Assembly (NCBI GenBank): GCA_008933995.1
Contig: WARS01000032.1
Location: 3,117,001 to 3,181,000, forward strand
Length of the DNA stretch: 64,000 nucleotides
Direction: 5' to 3'
Source: Datnioides undecimradiatus
Lineage: Eukaryota > Chordata > Actinopteri > Lobotiformes > Datnioididae
The translations under genes were made by a program, and so were the position numbers. Below the pieces are notes generated by a model. The model did not search any database. It was not told where the DNA came from and saw nothing but the letters and a program-made list of their open reading frames with translations. How positions within the stretch are numbered: the stretch's first letter is position 1; each line of letters begins with the position of its first letter. Below are positions 42,790-57,426 of the stretch, piece after piece.

Positions 42790-42820
42790 ATGGTGGTGAT
42801 GGTGGTGGTGGTGGTGGTGG
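42790..42820. repeat. TGG trinucleotide microsatellite
   Basis: About ten TGG/TGA units. On the minus strand they read as a run of histidine codons, which explains an apparent poly-His open frame there. Confidence 0.9.
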
Positions 42821-42959
42821 CTCGGGGCTCGTTCAGTTAGCTTCCGTTCAAACAGACCACGGCCAAACGGATCTCCACAGGCTAACCCGTGACAACATCC
42901 CATTTCCTGCTTTCTTTCTCTCTCCCTCACACGTACGCACAGCGATGCAGGCATTGCAT

Positions 42960-45204
42960 TGGGTGTTTGGTAGAGGTAGTCTGCAAATTGGCAGACATGC
43001 TGTACACGCAGGGGTTAAATTTTGGAAAAACCCCCAGGGGTCGGCTTCCAGCAGCTACACACATAATATGTAATAGAGCCAGTGGGTGTTATGTATTTAC
43101 GTGCATTTTGCTTTTTGGGGTCGCTTTTAGTTCCAACTTAACTGAGTTTCTTCGAGTGAAGCCCCGAGAAAATTAACTGGAAATAAACACATCCCTATTC
43201 CTTTCAGTGGTAAACCTTGGCACCCCTTTCCCAGACCATGAGCTCCTCCTGCTGGCTGGTACAGCAGAAGTCACACTGTGCTTGCAATATATTTTTATTC
43301 ATTTTAGTTATTATCAGCGATTCGTACAGTTAAAACAAGCCAGATAGCAGTTTATAGACGACTGACATATTAATTACAAAATCTGAGTAAAGTAGTGCAG
43401 AAAGACAATAAATTAATATGACAAGAGAGGTCTAAGCATAAAATGATAAGAATGCTATGCTATGGCTTTTATAGACCACCAGCATTTACATTACAATTTG
43501 TTAATATGCCTTGGAAGAATTGGGTTCACCCCTTTGGTAGAGTTACAGAAATTTGTACAGTCTATGAATCAATTAAGTTGTGCTGGGACAAAAATATCTT
43601 AATGAGAATTTTTTTTGCTTTAATTGGCACCCGACCTTTGGCTTTAATTGCAGTGGTGAGCGTAAACCATACCATGAAGTAGGTACTGTGTGTCACTTTC
43701 AAGGTAAAACAATGCCTCGCAAACATATTTCACATTGCATGCTTTTCTTTAAATAGCCACAAAGATGATATATGTCATGTATGGAGCAGAGATTATTATA
43801 AGAACCCCACAAATCCTAAATGCGATTGTGATAACACAGGCATGTAATTACGAAAAAGTACAAGTCATTCATTATGTCAGTCCTATAGACCTCAAGTCTC
43901 AAGTTTACCACAAGTAAATCCTATAGAGTCATTGATAAATGTATCAAGAGTCAAGGTGCAACCTTCAAGCACAGATCAAATGACATTTCAAAGCACTGAA
44001 AAGAGCACCACAGAAAGAGAACAATGACCTCAAGTACAGCAGATGTGTTCACTGGCACGTTTCCCTTAAGAAAAGACAGAAAGCCTCACATGTAGTTCTC
44101 AGATTTAATAGGCACAAGTGATAGTTAACTTCTTAAATACACCACAAATAACACATTTATTAAGCTATTTGTTAATAAGCAGTTTGTGCCTGTGCATGCA
44201 GTGTTGGAAAATGTATCTGTAAATGTAACTGTAGTTAGGACAGTTGATTCTTTGGTAAGTTCATTTGCAAAACAGCTAGAACTGTTTTGCTTCAAAAATC
44301 CATGTATTATGCAAAAAATGTAACTGGATTTGAGTTGGATTTTTGTTCACTATAGAATTCCTCATTCACATTGTTTCATAGTCTAGAAGCAATGTTGACA
44401 TTAACAATTCAGATATTGTACATGTAACTAAGTCATTAATTGCAGCCAAATAAATGAATAAGAGTATACTTTACCATGTCTTGTCATATCAAAACACAAA
44501 TTATTGGTTAGCTATGTTGCTTGATGTCAGCACAGTGTGAGACACTGTATGTACAGGTGTCACTTTCTAAATTATAGCCTTTGAGCTGGTGTACATTTAC
44601 ACCAGTAACCACCATTGACCTAATTACCTCAAACCACACGAAGCTGCTCTTTACTGTTGTGTCCTTGATACTCTTGTGGGCATAACCCTTGTTTGAGCAA
44701 TGCTGATACCAACCTACTGACCTAGACTCAAGACCATAATTACTACCATAACTCCGTAACCGTAACTCCTAGCTTAATATTAAGGTGAATGGACTGGATT
44801 CATATGCAATAAATCATTTTTAAATTGTTTTACTGGAACTTATTGTAGGTCTATTCATATCGTTTTGCTTTAATTTGTTGCACTTTCTGCTAAAAATTTT
44901 CAAAGTGCACTTGCATACACCACATTTTAACTTGTCATAGTAAGAAAGACACAGGTATTAAAAATAACATTAATGATGTTTCCAATTCAATTACATATAA
45001 TAACACATGACAGCATTACTGTGTGGCAGCATGCACAGTGTCAAGACTCTGAAACCACAGCAGCTAAATGGAATTAAGCCATATCTACACCTGTGTTTTA
45101 CGACATGTGACACGTACTCTAACATGTTCTCATTTGTGTATTTGCTGGTTGCTGTGAACTGAGAAATGAGTCCATTATATAAAAAGTCATCCTTTACCAT
45201 TCTT
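42960..45204. other. Intergenic, nothing recognised
   Basis: AT-rich sequence upstream of the presumed kmt2c promoter. No supported exon, RNA gene or clear repeat. Confidence 0.5.
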
Positions 45205-45450
45205 TATATCCTCCTGACTACCAGTAGTTCAAATTTGTCCTCTGTGGAGGACATTTGTAAACCTGAATATCTCCCACCCACTTTATACTACTGAATTAAC
45301 TCCTTTTGCTCTCTACAGAGGACATTAAGGGCTTTTCAGTGATACCAAATGTGAAGGGGTGGGGCTTTGGTACCTTACAAAGATTGGGGAATATTTAAAA
45401 AAAAATTGCGATTGGACAATATTTTTTTTCCTGGTAGTCAGGAGGATATA
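45205..45450. mobile_element. MITE with 20-bp perfect terminal inverted repeats
   Basis: TATATCCTCCTGACTACCAG at 45205-45224 is the exact reverse complement of 45431-45450, and weaker pairing continues inwards to about 40 bp (both arms share TTGTCC). The outer TA can be read as the target duplication, suggesting a Tc1/mariner-type MITE. Inside, a 7-bp stem (TGTCCTC and GAGGACA, 45236-45253) forms a second hairpin. No coding capacity. Confidence 0.85.
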
Positions 45451-48400
45451 GTTAATTGAAACACTCTACTTGTATACCTGTATATAGGAATTGTATATTT
45501 GTTGTTCTACTCACTATTGTGCACATTATAGTTGTATGTTTATACTTATCTTTGTTCAGCTTTGTTAAGTACTGTACTTGTATATCTTTTTTCCTGTAAC
45601 TTGATCTGTGTGCACAGTTGGGACATTGTTAGCAACTTAAAACAACATAAGAGTCCTGTTTATTCAGAAGAGCAGGTTTGGTATATTACAGACAGAGGGC
45701 AGCATGGCTCTATTTTATACAACGCTGAAATAGTAATCAGATTAAATTGGCTATTACAATTCAACATGCATCCTGGATGTTTCTTTGCCTGTCCAACATC
45801 CCTGTTCACAACCTCTTTTGCCGTTGTTCATCTTGTTCAGCTGATAGTCTTTCCGTTATAGTGTGGTGAGTTCACTATAAGAAAAGGAATGAACAGCCTT
45901 GTTAAGCAATCTCCAGGTTGTAAAATGTAAAAATGTAAAGTGCATGTCATATATGCTGTCACAAGCGGATGTGTTGTACTATTAAATCCACAAAGTTTTA
46001 CATTTCTTAAATTCAAGCAAATTCAGTTGTAATGGAAGCTAAGCCCATCTGAACACCTACATACACATTCCTGTAAAAGCCTTGTTTTTATGCCCATCTA
46101 AATCTCTCCGTGATGCACATGTACAATGTAGGTTTATAAACAGTAATTATTAGCAGACAAAGGGGTTCTAATACAATAAGTCATTTCAGCAAAATAAAAC
46201 ACAATTACATGCAGAGTGGTTAAATGCTCAAGGAGCTCTTTTCTGGTTGTTGAGTTTAATTGATGCCCTTTGGCTATCAACATTAAGGACTTATTTTCAA
46301 GAGAATACTGAGCCACTACGACTGGAACATTTAAAAAAAAAAAAGTCTTTTTCAAGGCTGATGACCTACACTTTGCTAACCATGCGAGCCATCATGTGGG
46401 TGTAAAGTTTTGAAAAGCTGTGGATCTGCTCCGCTACAGAATAATTGCCTTCTGTTTACGTTGGTGGTTGTGTTCCTTATGGTAATTTTTGAATTCATGC
46501 AATACATGCAGTTTACTGATCATTATATGCAAACTCTACATTGTTATGCAGTGCATTTATGAAGCAAGGAATACCATAAAGACGTTCCACATGCATAAAA
46601 AGACCACTGTATAAAAGAGACTTTTGAAAAGTGATGTAAATCACGTAGTCAGGCCCAAAGTTTTGAAGAAATGTCAAATCATTATTTTGCTTCTGAAACA
46701 AAAATAAAAATTGCTGATAAAGTGAGAGTTCTAGGTTGACAACTCTCTTACTTTTACATTACTTTTCAGTTTTCCTGTATTACTCCTATATGAGGCTTTT
46801 AGAGACAAAGCACTGATGTCGCTCAGGGTAGGGCAAAAGGCTGCTGCAAACAGTTGCAGAATAACAGGACAGACAGCTGCCAGGTGAGCAGATGGACATT
46901 ATAAATATAATAGAGGAGGCAAGAAACATGAAACCAGATGCTGGCTGGGCTCTTTGTCTGCAGAAGAACAGGTATTATAGAATTATAGTATTCAGCTCAT
47001 ATTAATTCACTGCACAGCCAGATAATTATTTTCCGTAGTTTCATGCAGAATGCAGCTCAAAATTTAAGTATGTTATAAAAATTTAGGCTCAGTGTGAGTG
47101 CTGAAAACCACAGAGAGTACACAAACTTCAAAAGGCTCCAGGATAGGGGATCTGTTTTAATCTTTAATTTCAAAGAGATAAAATGTTTAAATATTTCAGG
47201 GACAAATTTGCATCATAATTTCTCGTGACAACTGGGAGTTTGAACTCAGTGTGGAACGACTGTTACTTACCTTTAAATAGAGCTGGTTTTTCATCACAGT
47301 CTAATTAAAGAACAAAAATGCGAACTTTTAGGAGCTAAACTTGTAGAAGGACTTTGTTTGATTGGGGCACATTAAACAGGCAAAATTGGAAAAGTGGAAA
47401 TGAGACAGAGAGAAAGAAAGACAGAGTCTGTCTTATCTTCTGGCAACATCTCAGAAATCATGTCTTTGGTCTTGACAAGCTTTGAACAACAGACATTTTT
47501 GGGATTTTTTTTGGTGCTTGGATGTTATCAAACTGTACACACATTGCTGAGCCACATAAGGAGTCAAAATCAATCCATTTTCTATCTGATTAATGTAGCC
47601 AATTGAGTAAAACTAAGGGAAAAGTACTGACCCTCATTTCAGTACGGTTAGGCAGCCCTAAAATATTAACACATACTGTATATATTTCAGTTTTTTATTT
47701 TAAAACAATATTGTAGTGTGTCACACTCAGTCATAAGGATGCGTTGACCTTTCTTTGTCCTTTTGACCCATAAAGGGAAATTAATTGCATTGCAGAATTA
47801 TTTTTGAACTGATATAACATAGGAAAATGAATCCCAGCTTTGCAGGGAAAAAAATAAATTGAGGCAGAGGAAGGATTTGCTATTCTTCTGACTTTTGCAC
47901 AAGCTTTAATGTATAAAGGCCTCTGAGTGCAGTCCCTACTTGATGAACAATTCTATTGCCCATGGCTGGAGGAGCTAATTAGAATCTATTTATAATCATA
48001 GGGGAATATATCCAAAGAGCTAAGAGAGTGAGGAGGATAGAGAAAGAGAGAGGGGGCTAAAAGGGAAGGGGGTGGGTGTCATAAAATCAGTCGGCATGCT
48101 GTGATATCTGAAACCAAGACATTCAGATCCAAGGAGCCAGACAAAACCAAATTAACAGGTTTGCACAGACAAGACAGAGTTTCCTTCTTTTCTTCAGGGT
48201 GAGGAGGAAAAAGAGCGGAGAAGCAGTTTATGCCTTCTAGTGTGGCAAATTCTTGAGTAACACAAGGTCAGAAGGGGAGTAATGAAGAGGAATCACTTGA
48301 TCTTAAAGTTACAAGTTTCAGAAACTTTTCATAAGATCTTTCGGTAGTCAAGTCTTATATAAAGCTCTCAGGGGCCAGTACAGAGACAGAGCACTCTCAT

Positions 48401-51400
48401 GAGGATGGGAGGAAGAGAAAGTGAATAATGTGTTGTTAACCCTGCAATCAACATATCACAACATGTTTGTTAAAATAGCGTAAAGATAATTTCGCATATT
48501 AAATAGTAAAGATTATAATTCTGCTCTCTGGCTCACCTTCATTTGCACTCAGTGGTTGCATCATCAAAGATACCAACCAAGAGCAGTCTGTGCTTCCCTG
48601 CTTGGTGCAAAAAACATGACCATGCTGTCAGTTCTCTGCAGCCAGCCACTAATGTTTATGCAATGATATGACCCAGAGCAGACGCAAAGCAGTGTGTTCA
48701 ATGTGGATTGCCATCATCCACTTACAGAGAGGCATTAATAGCGTGTCTGCCTGGACTCGTGAATCACTAAAGCACCCAGTCACATGCACGTTGACAAAAG
48801 CATGAGCCGGCAGGTCGATACACTATGCTTTTGTTGCTGTCATATAAGTTTTTTATGTCACATTAGCACAGATGAAAAACACATTGGTCTCTTTCTCAGC
48901 CAGTGTTTATTTAAAGGCGAAGATACAAAAATAGTACAAACCAAAACAGCCTCTGAACCACTTATAACAACCTGATTTGGCCTACATCGAGCAATTGTTG
49001 ATTGATGTGACGGGATGAAAACATCTGACCAGCATATAAAATGTGACATTTTTATTTATTAAGCATGGGCCCTTCACTGTTCTTCTCTGTCACATCATCT
49101 CCACGTTGTCATCTTTTCTCTCCCTAACCCGAACTGTCCCTTTCTCCCCTGTTATCTTCCACTGAGGCGAGACTCAGCCCCTCTCCACTTTCACTTTTGG
49201 AAAAGCAAAGAGCTGCTAGACAGTGGGCTCCCCTACAGGCACACCCAAGAGGCCTTATTAAAGCCAAGGTTAAATCACACTCTGCTCTGTCTTACACTTC
49301 ATACTAGTACCCACTCTGAGAGTTCTCTAATATCCTGGATTCTCTGCTGCACTCAAACTCCTCAGAGAGAAGCACTGTACAGGACGGTACAGTAACCCTT
49401 GTAGTATAACAGAGTAAGCCAAGGTGAGATGCTTTTACTCTGAATACCCTGAGGAAAGAAGAACAATAGGCCATCTAAAAGTTTGTTCAGCCTGGGTCAG
49501 AGATTATTTCACCCCATTATATGTTATTAGAAGTTGTTTTTCTATTTTATGCAGCCACATGCACTTTCAACATTGTCACCCTTCCTGTAGTGATTTGCTC
49601 GCTCATGAAAAACTGCAAAAGAAAACCTTCCATGTGAGATGCATTGTCTGTAGCGTTATCTCCTGTATCTCTGAAAATTTCATTTGGTTGTGTGGCACCA
49701 TAAAGCAGCCTCCTTGCTGCATAAATCAGCTGTCTGACTCAGATAATGCCTTATGGAATTTCTCAAGCTTGCTGCAGCAATCAAGGAGATGAATTCATAG
49801 GGCTCAAGTTCCCATATAAACCTGGGGAGAAAGGGTAGTGGGCCGTGAGACACCAGAACTGATGCTCTGTCCTCAAGCCATATCGGGGAGTGAAGTGAAT
49901 GTGACAGAGAAGATTGAGGTGGGCTTTACTCAGAGATCTTAGGCCTGTTGACATACAGGGCTCTCAGTCACCCTATCCTGTTATCCACCAAGAATTCCCT
50001 TTGAAGTCTACTTCACGCTGAGCATTTTTATGCATCAGCATCAAATTGCATGTAGTCACGGCTGCCACCCATCCTAATTAACACACGGACCACCCCAAAA
50101 GAAGTGAGAAACAACGAGTCTGGATGGAACAGTTTGAAACATTTACATATCCTTCTTACCTCTCATTATAAATATTATAATATATTTTCAATTTTCATGG
50201 CTCAAGAATCCTGTAATATGATTTCAGACAGCCCTAACATGGATCATACCATTTCTCAGCTTACTACTAGATGAACATTTTGTCCAGGTTTTCTTGTACA
50301 ATTTGGCAACTGTGTGGCTGCACTTGGATTTTTTTGTCCACTGGTTGGGTGGATTTAATTTGTAAAAAGTCCATATTTTAAATGAATTAATATATTCATA
50401 CATGGTTCCCCCCTCTCTCTGCTGTTAGGCTTTTTTGGGGGGTTGGTTTTGATTGGCCATTTGCCTGGTTTGTCACAGACACCTTGGAACCCTGGGCCTG
50501 TCTGCCTGAATCATTTACATGAGTGCAGTGACTCAAGTTGTCATAAAAGTCTTTGCTAATGTGCATCACAAAAGCCAGTGGCTCAATGTATGTGGCTAAC
50601 TATCTAGCCAGTTTAATGCTGAAGTGGGGTGTATTTTCTTATTGTGTTTAATAGGAATCTGATCAGCGTCTGGTTCCAAAGTAAGTTTTGATCCCCACAC
50701 TAGTAAAATAAATCACACAGAATTTAGACAAATTTATACAGGGGTCCATGTATATTTTGTTATTCATCTCCTCTTACATATCAAACAGCAAATTTACAGA
50801 CTCAAACTTGGTCTAAAGTTCAAGAATGACAAACCTCAGTGCTCAAGGTTGTTGATGTATATGAATCGTAACAATCCTAAGCTGAAGTGCAAATTTTGTA
50901 TGGGTCACTGCAGGTTTATGTGACAAATAATTAAAACTCAAAGATCTGTTACTCATGCTCACAACTTTCTTTGTTCTTGTATTCTTAACTTTTTTTAAAA
51001 CCCTTTATTAGGGACAATAATCTTCCATGTCCCACACTCCAGTTTTATTTTGTTTAAGTTTTTTTAAAAACTAAAACATGTCTCTGCCTGTAGGAATTTG
51101 AAATAATTTCACCCAATTTAGGATATTACTGTATGACAGCCACATGAGAACAGAAGAGATGAGGCATTAAAGAAAACAGGGACATTTTTTGTGTTTACAG
51201 TGTCTGTTTTCCATGACAATAAGAATCCAAATGCATTGCATATTCACTGCACAGTTGCTTGTCAAAGCTACTGGAACAAGGCTATAACGTTACAGCACAG
51301 ATCACACTTACTCTAATATCATTGTGCCAAAAAATGTCAAATCATCCTTCAATTTACTCCTGTTATTTATTTTTCTCTACCCAGAAATATGAATCTTGGT

Positions 51401-51880
51401 AATAAGGGAGAAATCTATGACAGTTTGTTGCAAGTGCAATACTGAATACCAGACAGGAAATACAGCTATTTGTGCTTTGTGTTATCATGCTGTCATGTTG
51501 TTTTGTTTACACAGCAATGAGCTATGATGAAGTGTAGGTAGTGTTGGAAATGATTTACAGGCAATCACAAATTGGACACATTGTCAGAATTCATAGAAGA
51601 GATGAATAAATAACTAAATTAGGGGAGGAGAGGGGAAAAACAGAGGTGTTTTAAAATAAGTGAGCTGCTGTGTGTGTGTATACCTAATTCAACAGTCAAC
51701 AGTATTCTGTTTGGATATAACTAACAGGTCAACATGACATTTATCTAATCCATTTCCCTTAGTGCAGCATAAAAATGTATGTAAGGCATTTCCTTTCAGT
51801 TTTCTGTAGTTTATGAGTAGAAAATATGGAAATGCTGTTGGTCATTATTTTGTGGGTAGGACAAGCAGACAAACAGGAAG
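45451..51880. other. Intergenic, no gene recognised
   Basis: About 6.4 kb of AT-rich sequence. Open frames here are short and match nothing I know. The segment around 47870-48010, with TTAGAATCTATTTATAATC-like homeodomain-type sites, looks less random but cannot be judged without comparison. Confidence 0.5.
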
Positions 51881-52010
51881 ATCCCAGTATCCATCCATCC
51901 ATCTGCTTATGGAAGCTATCTCAGCACACATTGGGAGCAAGATGGGGTACATCCTGGGCAGGTTGCCAGTCTACCACAGGGCTAACACAGACCTCAGTAG
52001 AGGCAATTAA
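51880..52010 (+). mobile_element. CATC-linked interspersed fish repeat
   Basis: ATCCATCCATCCATCTGCTTATGG is followed by phrases matching a very common fish repeat from memory: CAGCACACATTGGGAGCAAG, GGGGTACATCCTGGGCAG and GCCAGTCTACCACAGGGC. This copy is diverged. I do not assign a formal family name. Confidence 0.7.
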
Positions 52011-55000
52011 ATTCTGTGTGTTTCAGTGGTTCACCAGGCCTCTGCTGACAGCTGCAGACGCAGTTTTAAAGATGGCATTTTATTATTTGAATAATAATAA
52101 CAGTGATTGTCCTCAAAGCTTTGATTATTTGATTAAGTGTTTTTTCTTCTGTGTCTGTGACAGAATGTTTAGATTTAAGATTGAAATGAACTCTGAGCGT
52201 TCCAAGTAATGAATGATCAGAAGCCAACTGATTAACTAAGTGCATGCAGCCAAGTTACAGTATGTAGTCAATCAAACTGCTCATATTGCAGTCAGATAAA
52301 GGAAACCAGTAATAAAATGACTTGGATGCAACATATGTTAATATGTACATTACATATCTTTTTCCAGAGTAACAACACCTTGGAGGCCATTGATGAGAAA
52401 CAACATGCTGTGGCAGGCAGAAGCAATCCAGGTTTGTATTCATTCCAAGATTTGGCAATAACATGACAATGACTCTCCGTCTGTCTGTCTATCTGTCTGA
52501 CATCACAGTCAGCTATTTGATGGATGGCCACTTTGAGCAGACATTCATGGTTCCCAGAGAATGGATCTGTCTCATTTTGGTAATGCCCAACTTTTTATTT
52601 AGGTCCATAGAGATACACATTTTTGGTTTCAAGTGAATTGAAACTGGACAGATTGCCATGAGATTTACAAATACATTTTTTTTATTTAGTGAATTCATAT
52701 CCCTTTGAGGATGAATTGTTCTTACTTTTGTGATAGCTTAACTTTTCATCATGTGGCAATTTAAGTGATTCTATGCTCCCATGGTTAGAGTAAGGGTAAG
52801 GCTGCTGACTCAAACACAATAGGAGGGTGAGGAGTTTGGGAATACTGAACTGGAACCTGAGATCATACTCTCTTATTTCTTTTTATCGTTAAAGTTGTCA
52901 GTCAGTCAGTGAGAGATATTGGATTGGTTGTTTGGACTGGTTTCCTGGCATGACTAATTGTTCTTCCTACAGGGTGTTGAGACATTTCTTTTTGCGAAGT
53001 AGTAGAAAATATCCAAAGTCAAAAACTTTGAGGGAATGTTGAGGGAAGCTGTTGCTCAGCCTTGTTGCAGAAGTCCCTGATCATGTTCAGCCATAGGTTA
53101 GAGTATCTATCCAACCTCTTGGTTGGTTAGGCCATAATGAGTATTAGATTATCTTTTTCATTAGTCACTTTCACATTAACTTTGCCTCTCTTTGCAGTTT
53201 GATATAAGGGTCCAGGTGGATTATTTCCAAGAGGAACAAGTCCACCTTTCAAAACAGGCCACTTTATTGAACCAATAGATACATCTGTCCTAAATCTCTC
53301 AGGCGGGCATTAGAGCGTGGCATCCAGTTGCCAATAATTATGTGTGCAACTGTAGGAAATCAAGTTTGCAGGTAGTATGTAGGTTACTCTGGCATTGAAA
53401 AATCCGTTTTATATCACATCAGGAATCACATGCTATTAAATTCATTAAAGGGTTAAATAAATAAATAAATAAATTATCAGGTTTAATGAATTCCAAGCCA
53501 ACTATATTTCAGCACCCCTATATGTTGTTTTTTTGTTGTTTGTTACCCAAAGCTACTTTTCCAGATTGGTCAAGAAGCGGGTGCTGAGGTCAGCAGCTCA
53601 ACTCAGAAATCCTTATGAAAAGGAATAGATGCTGCTTTACTGTTCCTGGTTATATGAAATATAAATCATAAATCAGCATCTGTCTATTTAGTTGAAAATT
53701 AAAAGCTACATGCATCCTTGAAGGTAACTGGAATCATCAAAGAGACTAAGCAGGATAACATGCAAGCTGTCTAAATGAGGTCACTTTGGGTATTTCCACA
53801 ACTCTCTGGAAAAATAACAGCGAGAGGACCTCAGAGCAGACCTTCATGTTATCATGTATTTTAGAACAGGGTCTTTGACAGTCCAGGGAAAGATGCAGTG
53901 GACCAACATAAAATGAGTGAAAACTATCCCAAATTCAGGTGCTGGGTTGAATGTGAGGCTGCTGAATAAGTCATGGTGTCCTAGTCCATTAGGGAATTGA
54001 CAGAATTCTCTTTGTTGACTACCAGGGGATCACTTCAAAGTTTGATGAGGTAGGCGATGAGACTGCAGGTGTCACGCACCTGAGAAAGGTTTATTTTCCA
54101 GGTGTCGTGCACTAAGCTATCTGAGATCACAAGTTAAAAGCTGTAATGATTGTTTTCTGTTCTGTTTTCCTTCGCCTTATTCTTCCCTTTGTGTGGAATG
54201 ACGCAGTTAAAGCTAGATGTAATAAACAAATGAGGACAGTTTGGTACCTGTGTGGGCAGCTGCAACACACAGACAGAGAGAGAAGAAGAGACAGGGCTTC
54301 TCAGATTCTCCTGCTGAGGTTCTGCATGGTGTCTGGAAGCAGCCAGAAAAGGGAAAAAATCCCTGTAGTTTGGCAGATCACTGGCTCTTTGAAATGTTAA
54401 ATATAATCTCACACATAAAACAATAAAGGTCTTCTCTAATCCTCAGTCAAACAGAGTGGTTATCAGGCCAAAAATAGTGCAGGAACAGTGTAGGGAGTAA
54501 ACAGTCTGTGGCTGAGACGTATGCAAAACCCCAGTCGACTAAATCCAGTAGAAAAATCTTTGCTCAGCCAGAGATGATTTTATGTTTGAACAACATGCAT
54601 CAGAAAAGTTGTTGCCAGATTTTTTTGGCTCATGACTCCTTAAAATGAAGCCACTTTTACTTGCAAACTCCTTTGTAATTTAAGTCTACCATCCGTGACC
54701 AGTGATTGTTTCCCCCCATTTTATTAATTTTTAGGTTCCCAAGGAGGGTTAGATTGTAAAAGACAGTGGTGATTTGAGGGAGGCATTCTGGATTTCACTA
54801 AACTGGAGAGTAAAATGACTCTATTGTATTTGTTGATGCTACATATATTTGGTCTCAAAGAGCATGCATCTGTTAACAATTGGAGGTTTGGTTAGGGTCT
54901 AATGTGTCAGGATCAACTTGACTTGACATTGACTTTGAAATCTGAAAAGTTTGACCAATTCTGCTGCTTTGTATTAAAAGTGAATATTTAGTCTTTTTGG

Positions 55001-57378
55001 TGGCTTAAACTGACTGAGAATGTGGTTGTAAATTTTTTTGGGATGTTAGATGTACCGTATGTTTTGTATTAGGACCAGGGTCTTGTTTATTAGCATGTGG
55101 ATTTTCACATACAAGGGATTCAACTGGGGATGTTGGTGCATTACAATAGACATAGAAGGACAATATGTAAGTTGAGATAAATGAAATAGCTGTACAGGTT
55201 AGGGCGGAACATGCAAAAATATTGTCCAGCTGATGCATAAAAGTTCCTAGGAATACATTTTTATACAATTATTTGCAATTTGTGAGATATAGTCCACTAA
55301 TTTTGTGTAACTGTAATGCACAGATACAAAAGTGTACAGGCTTTACATTACTGTAACATGTAGAGGTCTGAGAGGTTGTGGTAGGAGTCAGTGAGAGTGG
55401 GTACTTATGGTAATTTCTAATTCTCTTGCAAATTTATGTTTCCACTAAGAGTAAATATTTTACGAATAGCGTTTTTAAGATGACTTGCCTTCATGTTGTT
55501 CTACAGTTGTCTATGTGTGCATGTGTGTTTTCAAACGGAGAAACTGTGGGTTCCTGAGAAGTAAAATTGATCCAATAATCAGAACCGAGGCTACAACTTT
55601 CTCTCTCACCAACATTTCAGATTTATCCTACAACTGCCGCTGGAGTCCTGACCACCACGTTGGGAGCTCTTGCATCAGAGCACCCTTGAAACTTGTTTGC
55701 TTACACAAAATGTTTGTGATTGTGAATGTGGCTGATCTATTATAACAGGAGTAAAATGGCGCGCAGGGCTGCTAACCTCTGACTAACTCAGTAAACAGTG
55801 TTATAGAGCAGCAACTTTTTTTGTGTGAAATATTTACACATGCAGGACAGGTTTGTTTTCCAAGCCCAAAGAATCATAAATCATGAACCACAAATCACCA
55901 CCGTCTCACAGCCAAACATCCAGCAGCGCTGACTGTGGCTGAATATGCTGAAGTACAGTACAGTGAAAATTCACAGTGTCTCCCTCCATTCATAGTGATG
56001 AATGGTCCCCCTCTTTTTGTCAGAACAACAAAGCACACAGAGACAAAAGGCTTTGAGGAAGAGTAATTGTTTTTGAGCTGGAATATGTAGACCTTTGTGT
56101 GCGCCGAGTATTTCTGTCAATGTGAGATATTTGGCTCACTTTTCCCTTTATAATCCCTCTTCATAAAGCACATAGGGCTTAATGTGCTGCCAAGGTGATG
56201 CATGAAGGTGGGTGTCCCGCGAATAATGTGATGAAGCAACAGTATCCGAGTGGTCGTTTCCTCTCTGCTTGGATCTGATTGGAGTGTAGATAGAACATCT
56301 TGACCTCTTGGCGTGTATAATTGAGAGCATTTCAGTGCCATTGTAGCGATGGAAAATTACAGGGAATGCAGCTCGAGAAAATGGAGAGATTTTTCTGTGC
56401 TGCGTGTACCTCACATGACAACCACTTACTCAGAGTGCATGCATGTAATGTTGTTTGCTTAGCTCTTCAGAACAAAGCACAATGTTACAAGCCCACTCAA
56501 ATCTGTCCAAATCAAATCTCGTGCAGGCTTATTTTGTGTACTATGTGTCTCCTCTCGTCCTAGTGTTGACAAATTCTATAATAAAATGTGACAGTTTCCA
56601 CATAGGCCATGGAGGTTATTGAATTGTTGGCTCATTTTGAAGATTAATCTGAGCCAACATATTCCTTGTGGCGTTGTGAAAGAGCATAGCCACTAATGGC
56701 ATGATTTATCCCTCTAATACAGCCACAACACTGACTCTGGGTTGGGAATTCTTCACACCGGTGCAAGATTGTCATATTGTACACCATGTGATGAATGCTC
56801 ACCATGCAGGGCGCTCATGAAAGTGCTGACAAAATCACAAATAAATTTGACTGTGCCTCACAACAAATGGCCATACTGCATGCAATTGAGCATCACTAAC
56901 ATCCCCCAATGAAACAGATTCCTCATTGCAAAACACAATTGTTCTTGTTGTTTTTGTGGGAACTAAACTGTTTCTAATACAGACAGGGAGTCATTCTAAT
57001 ACAGACTGTCACACTTTGTGTCTCCCAGCAGCCTATCCTCCTATTTATTCTGCAGCAAATGGTTTTGAGAAGAAGAGCAGAGGTTTTGCTTTCCAACAGG
57101 CACCAGAGAAAGATGAAGAAATACAAGTTAAATATAATACAAAGATAGCACATGTATATTTTACACACCTTTCTACATAAACTCTGTGAGTGTAGTCCAG
57201 TTGGGGTCAGGTGTAATTACTGTATGGATGTCAGTAGAGTGGTAAACAGGAGCTGTGTAGAACTGCAAGGCTGAAAGGCAATCCGACAGGAAGTCGCTCT
57301 TGACTACAACCTGAGATAAAGTAGCTGGAAGTCTGAGACCTGACCCTGAAAACTGATGCAATGCTGTGGGTCTTTTCT

Positions 57379-57380
<2 letters not shown>
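52011..57380. other. Intergenic, no gene recognised
   Basis: AT-rich sequence with small simple repeats (CTGT units at about 52480-52500, AAAT units at about 53452-53475). No exon or RNA gene could be supported. Confidence 0.5.

Positions 57381-57425
<45 letters not shown>
57381..57425. repeat. GT dinucleotide microsatellite
   Basis: A pure run of about 22 GT units in intergenic sequence. Confidence 0.97.

Positions 57426-57426
<1 letters not shown>

Noticed and set aside
42613..42954. Minus-strand open frame with a run of histidines
   Set aside because: The histidines come from the TGG microsatellite at 42790-42820; no other domain or splice context supports a gene.
49424..49792. Plus-strand 122-codon open frame
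   Set aside because: No motif, no similarity I recognise, and no promoter or splice context. It is likely chance.
52770..52870. tRNA-like or SINE-head-like phrase (CATGGTTAGAGTAAGGGT)
   Set aside because: Only a loose resemblance to a tRNA D-arm region; no B box or cloverleaf pairing was found.
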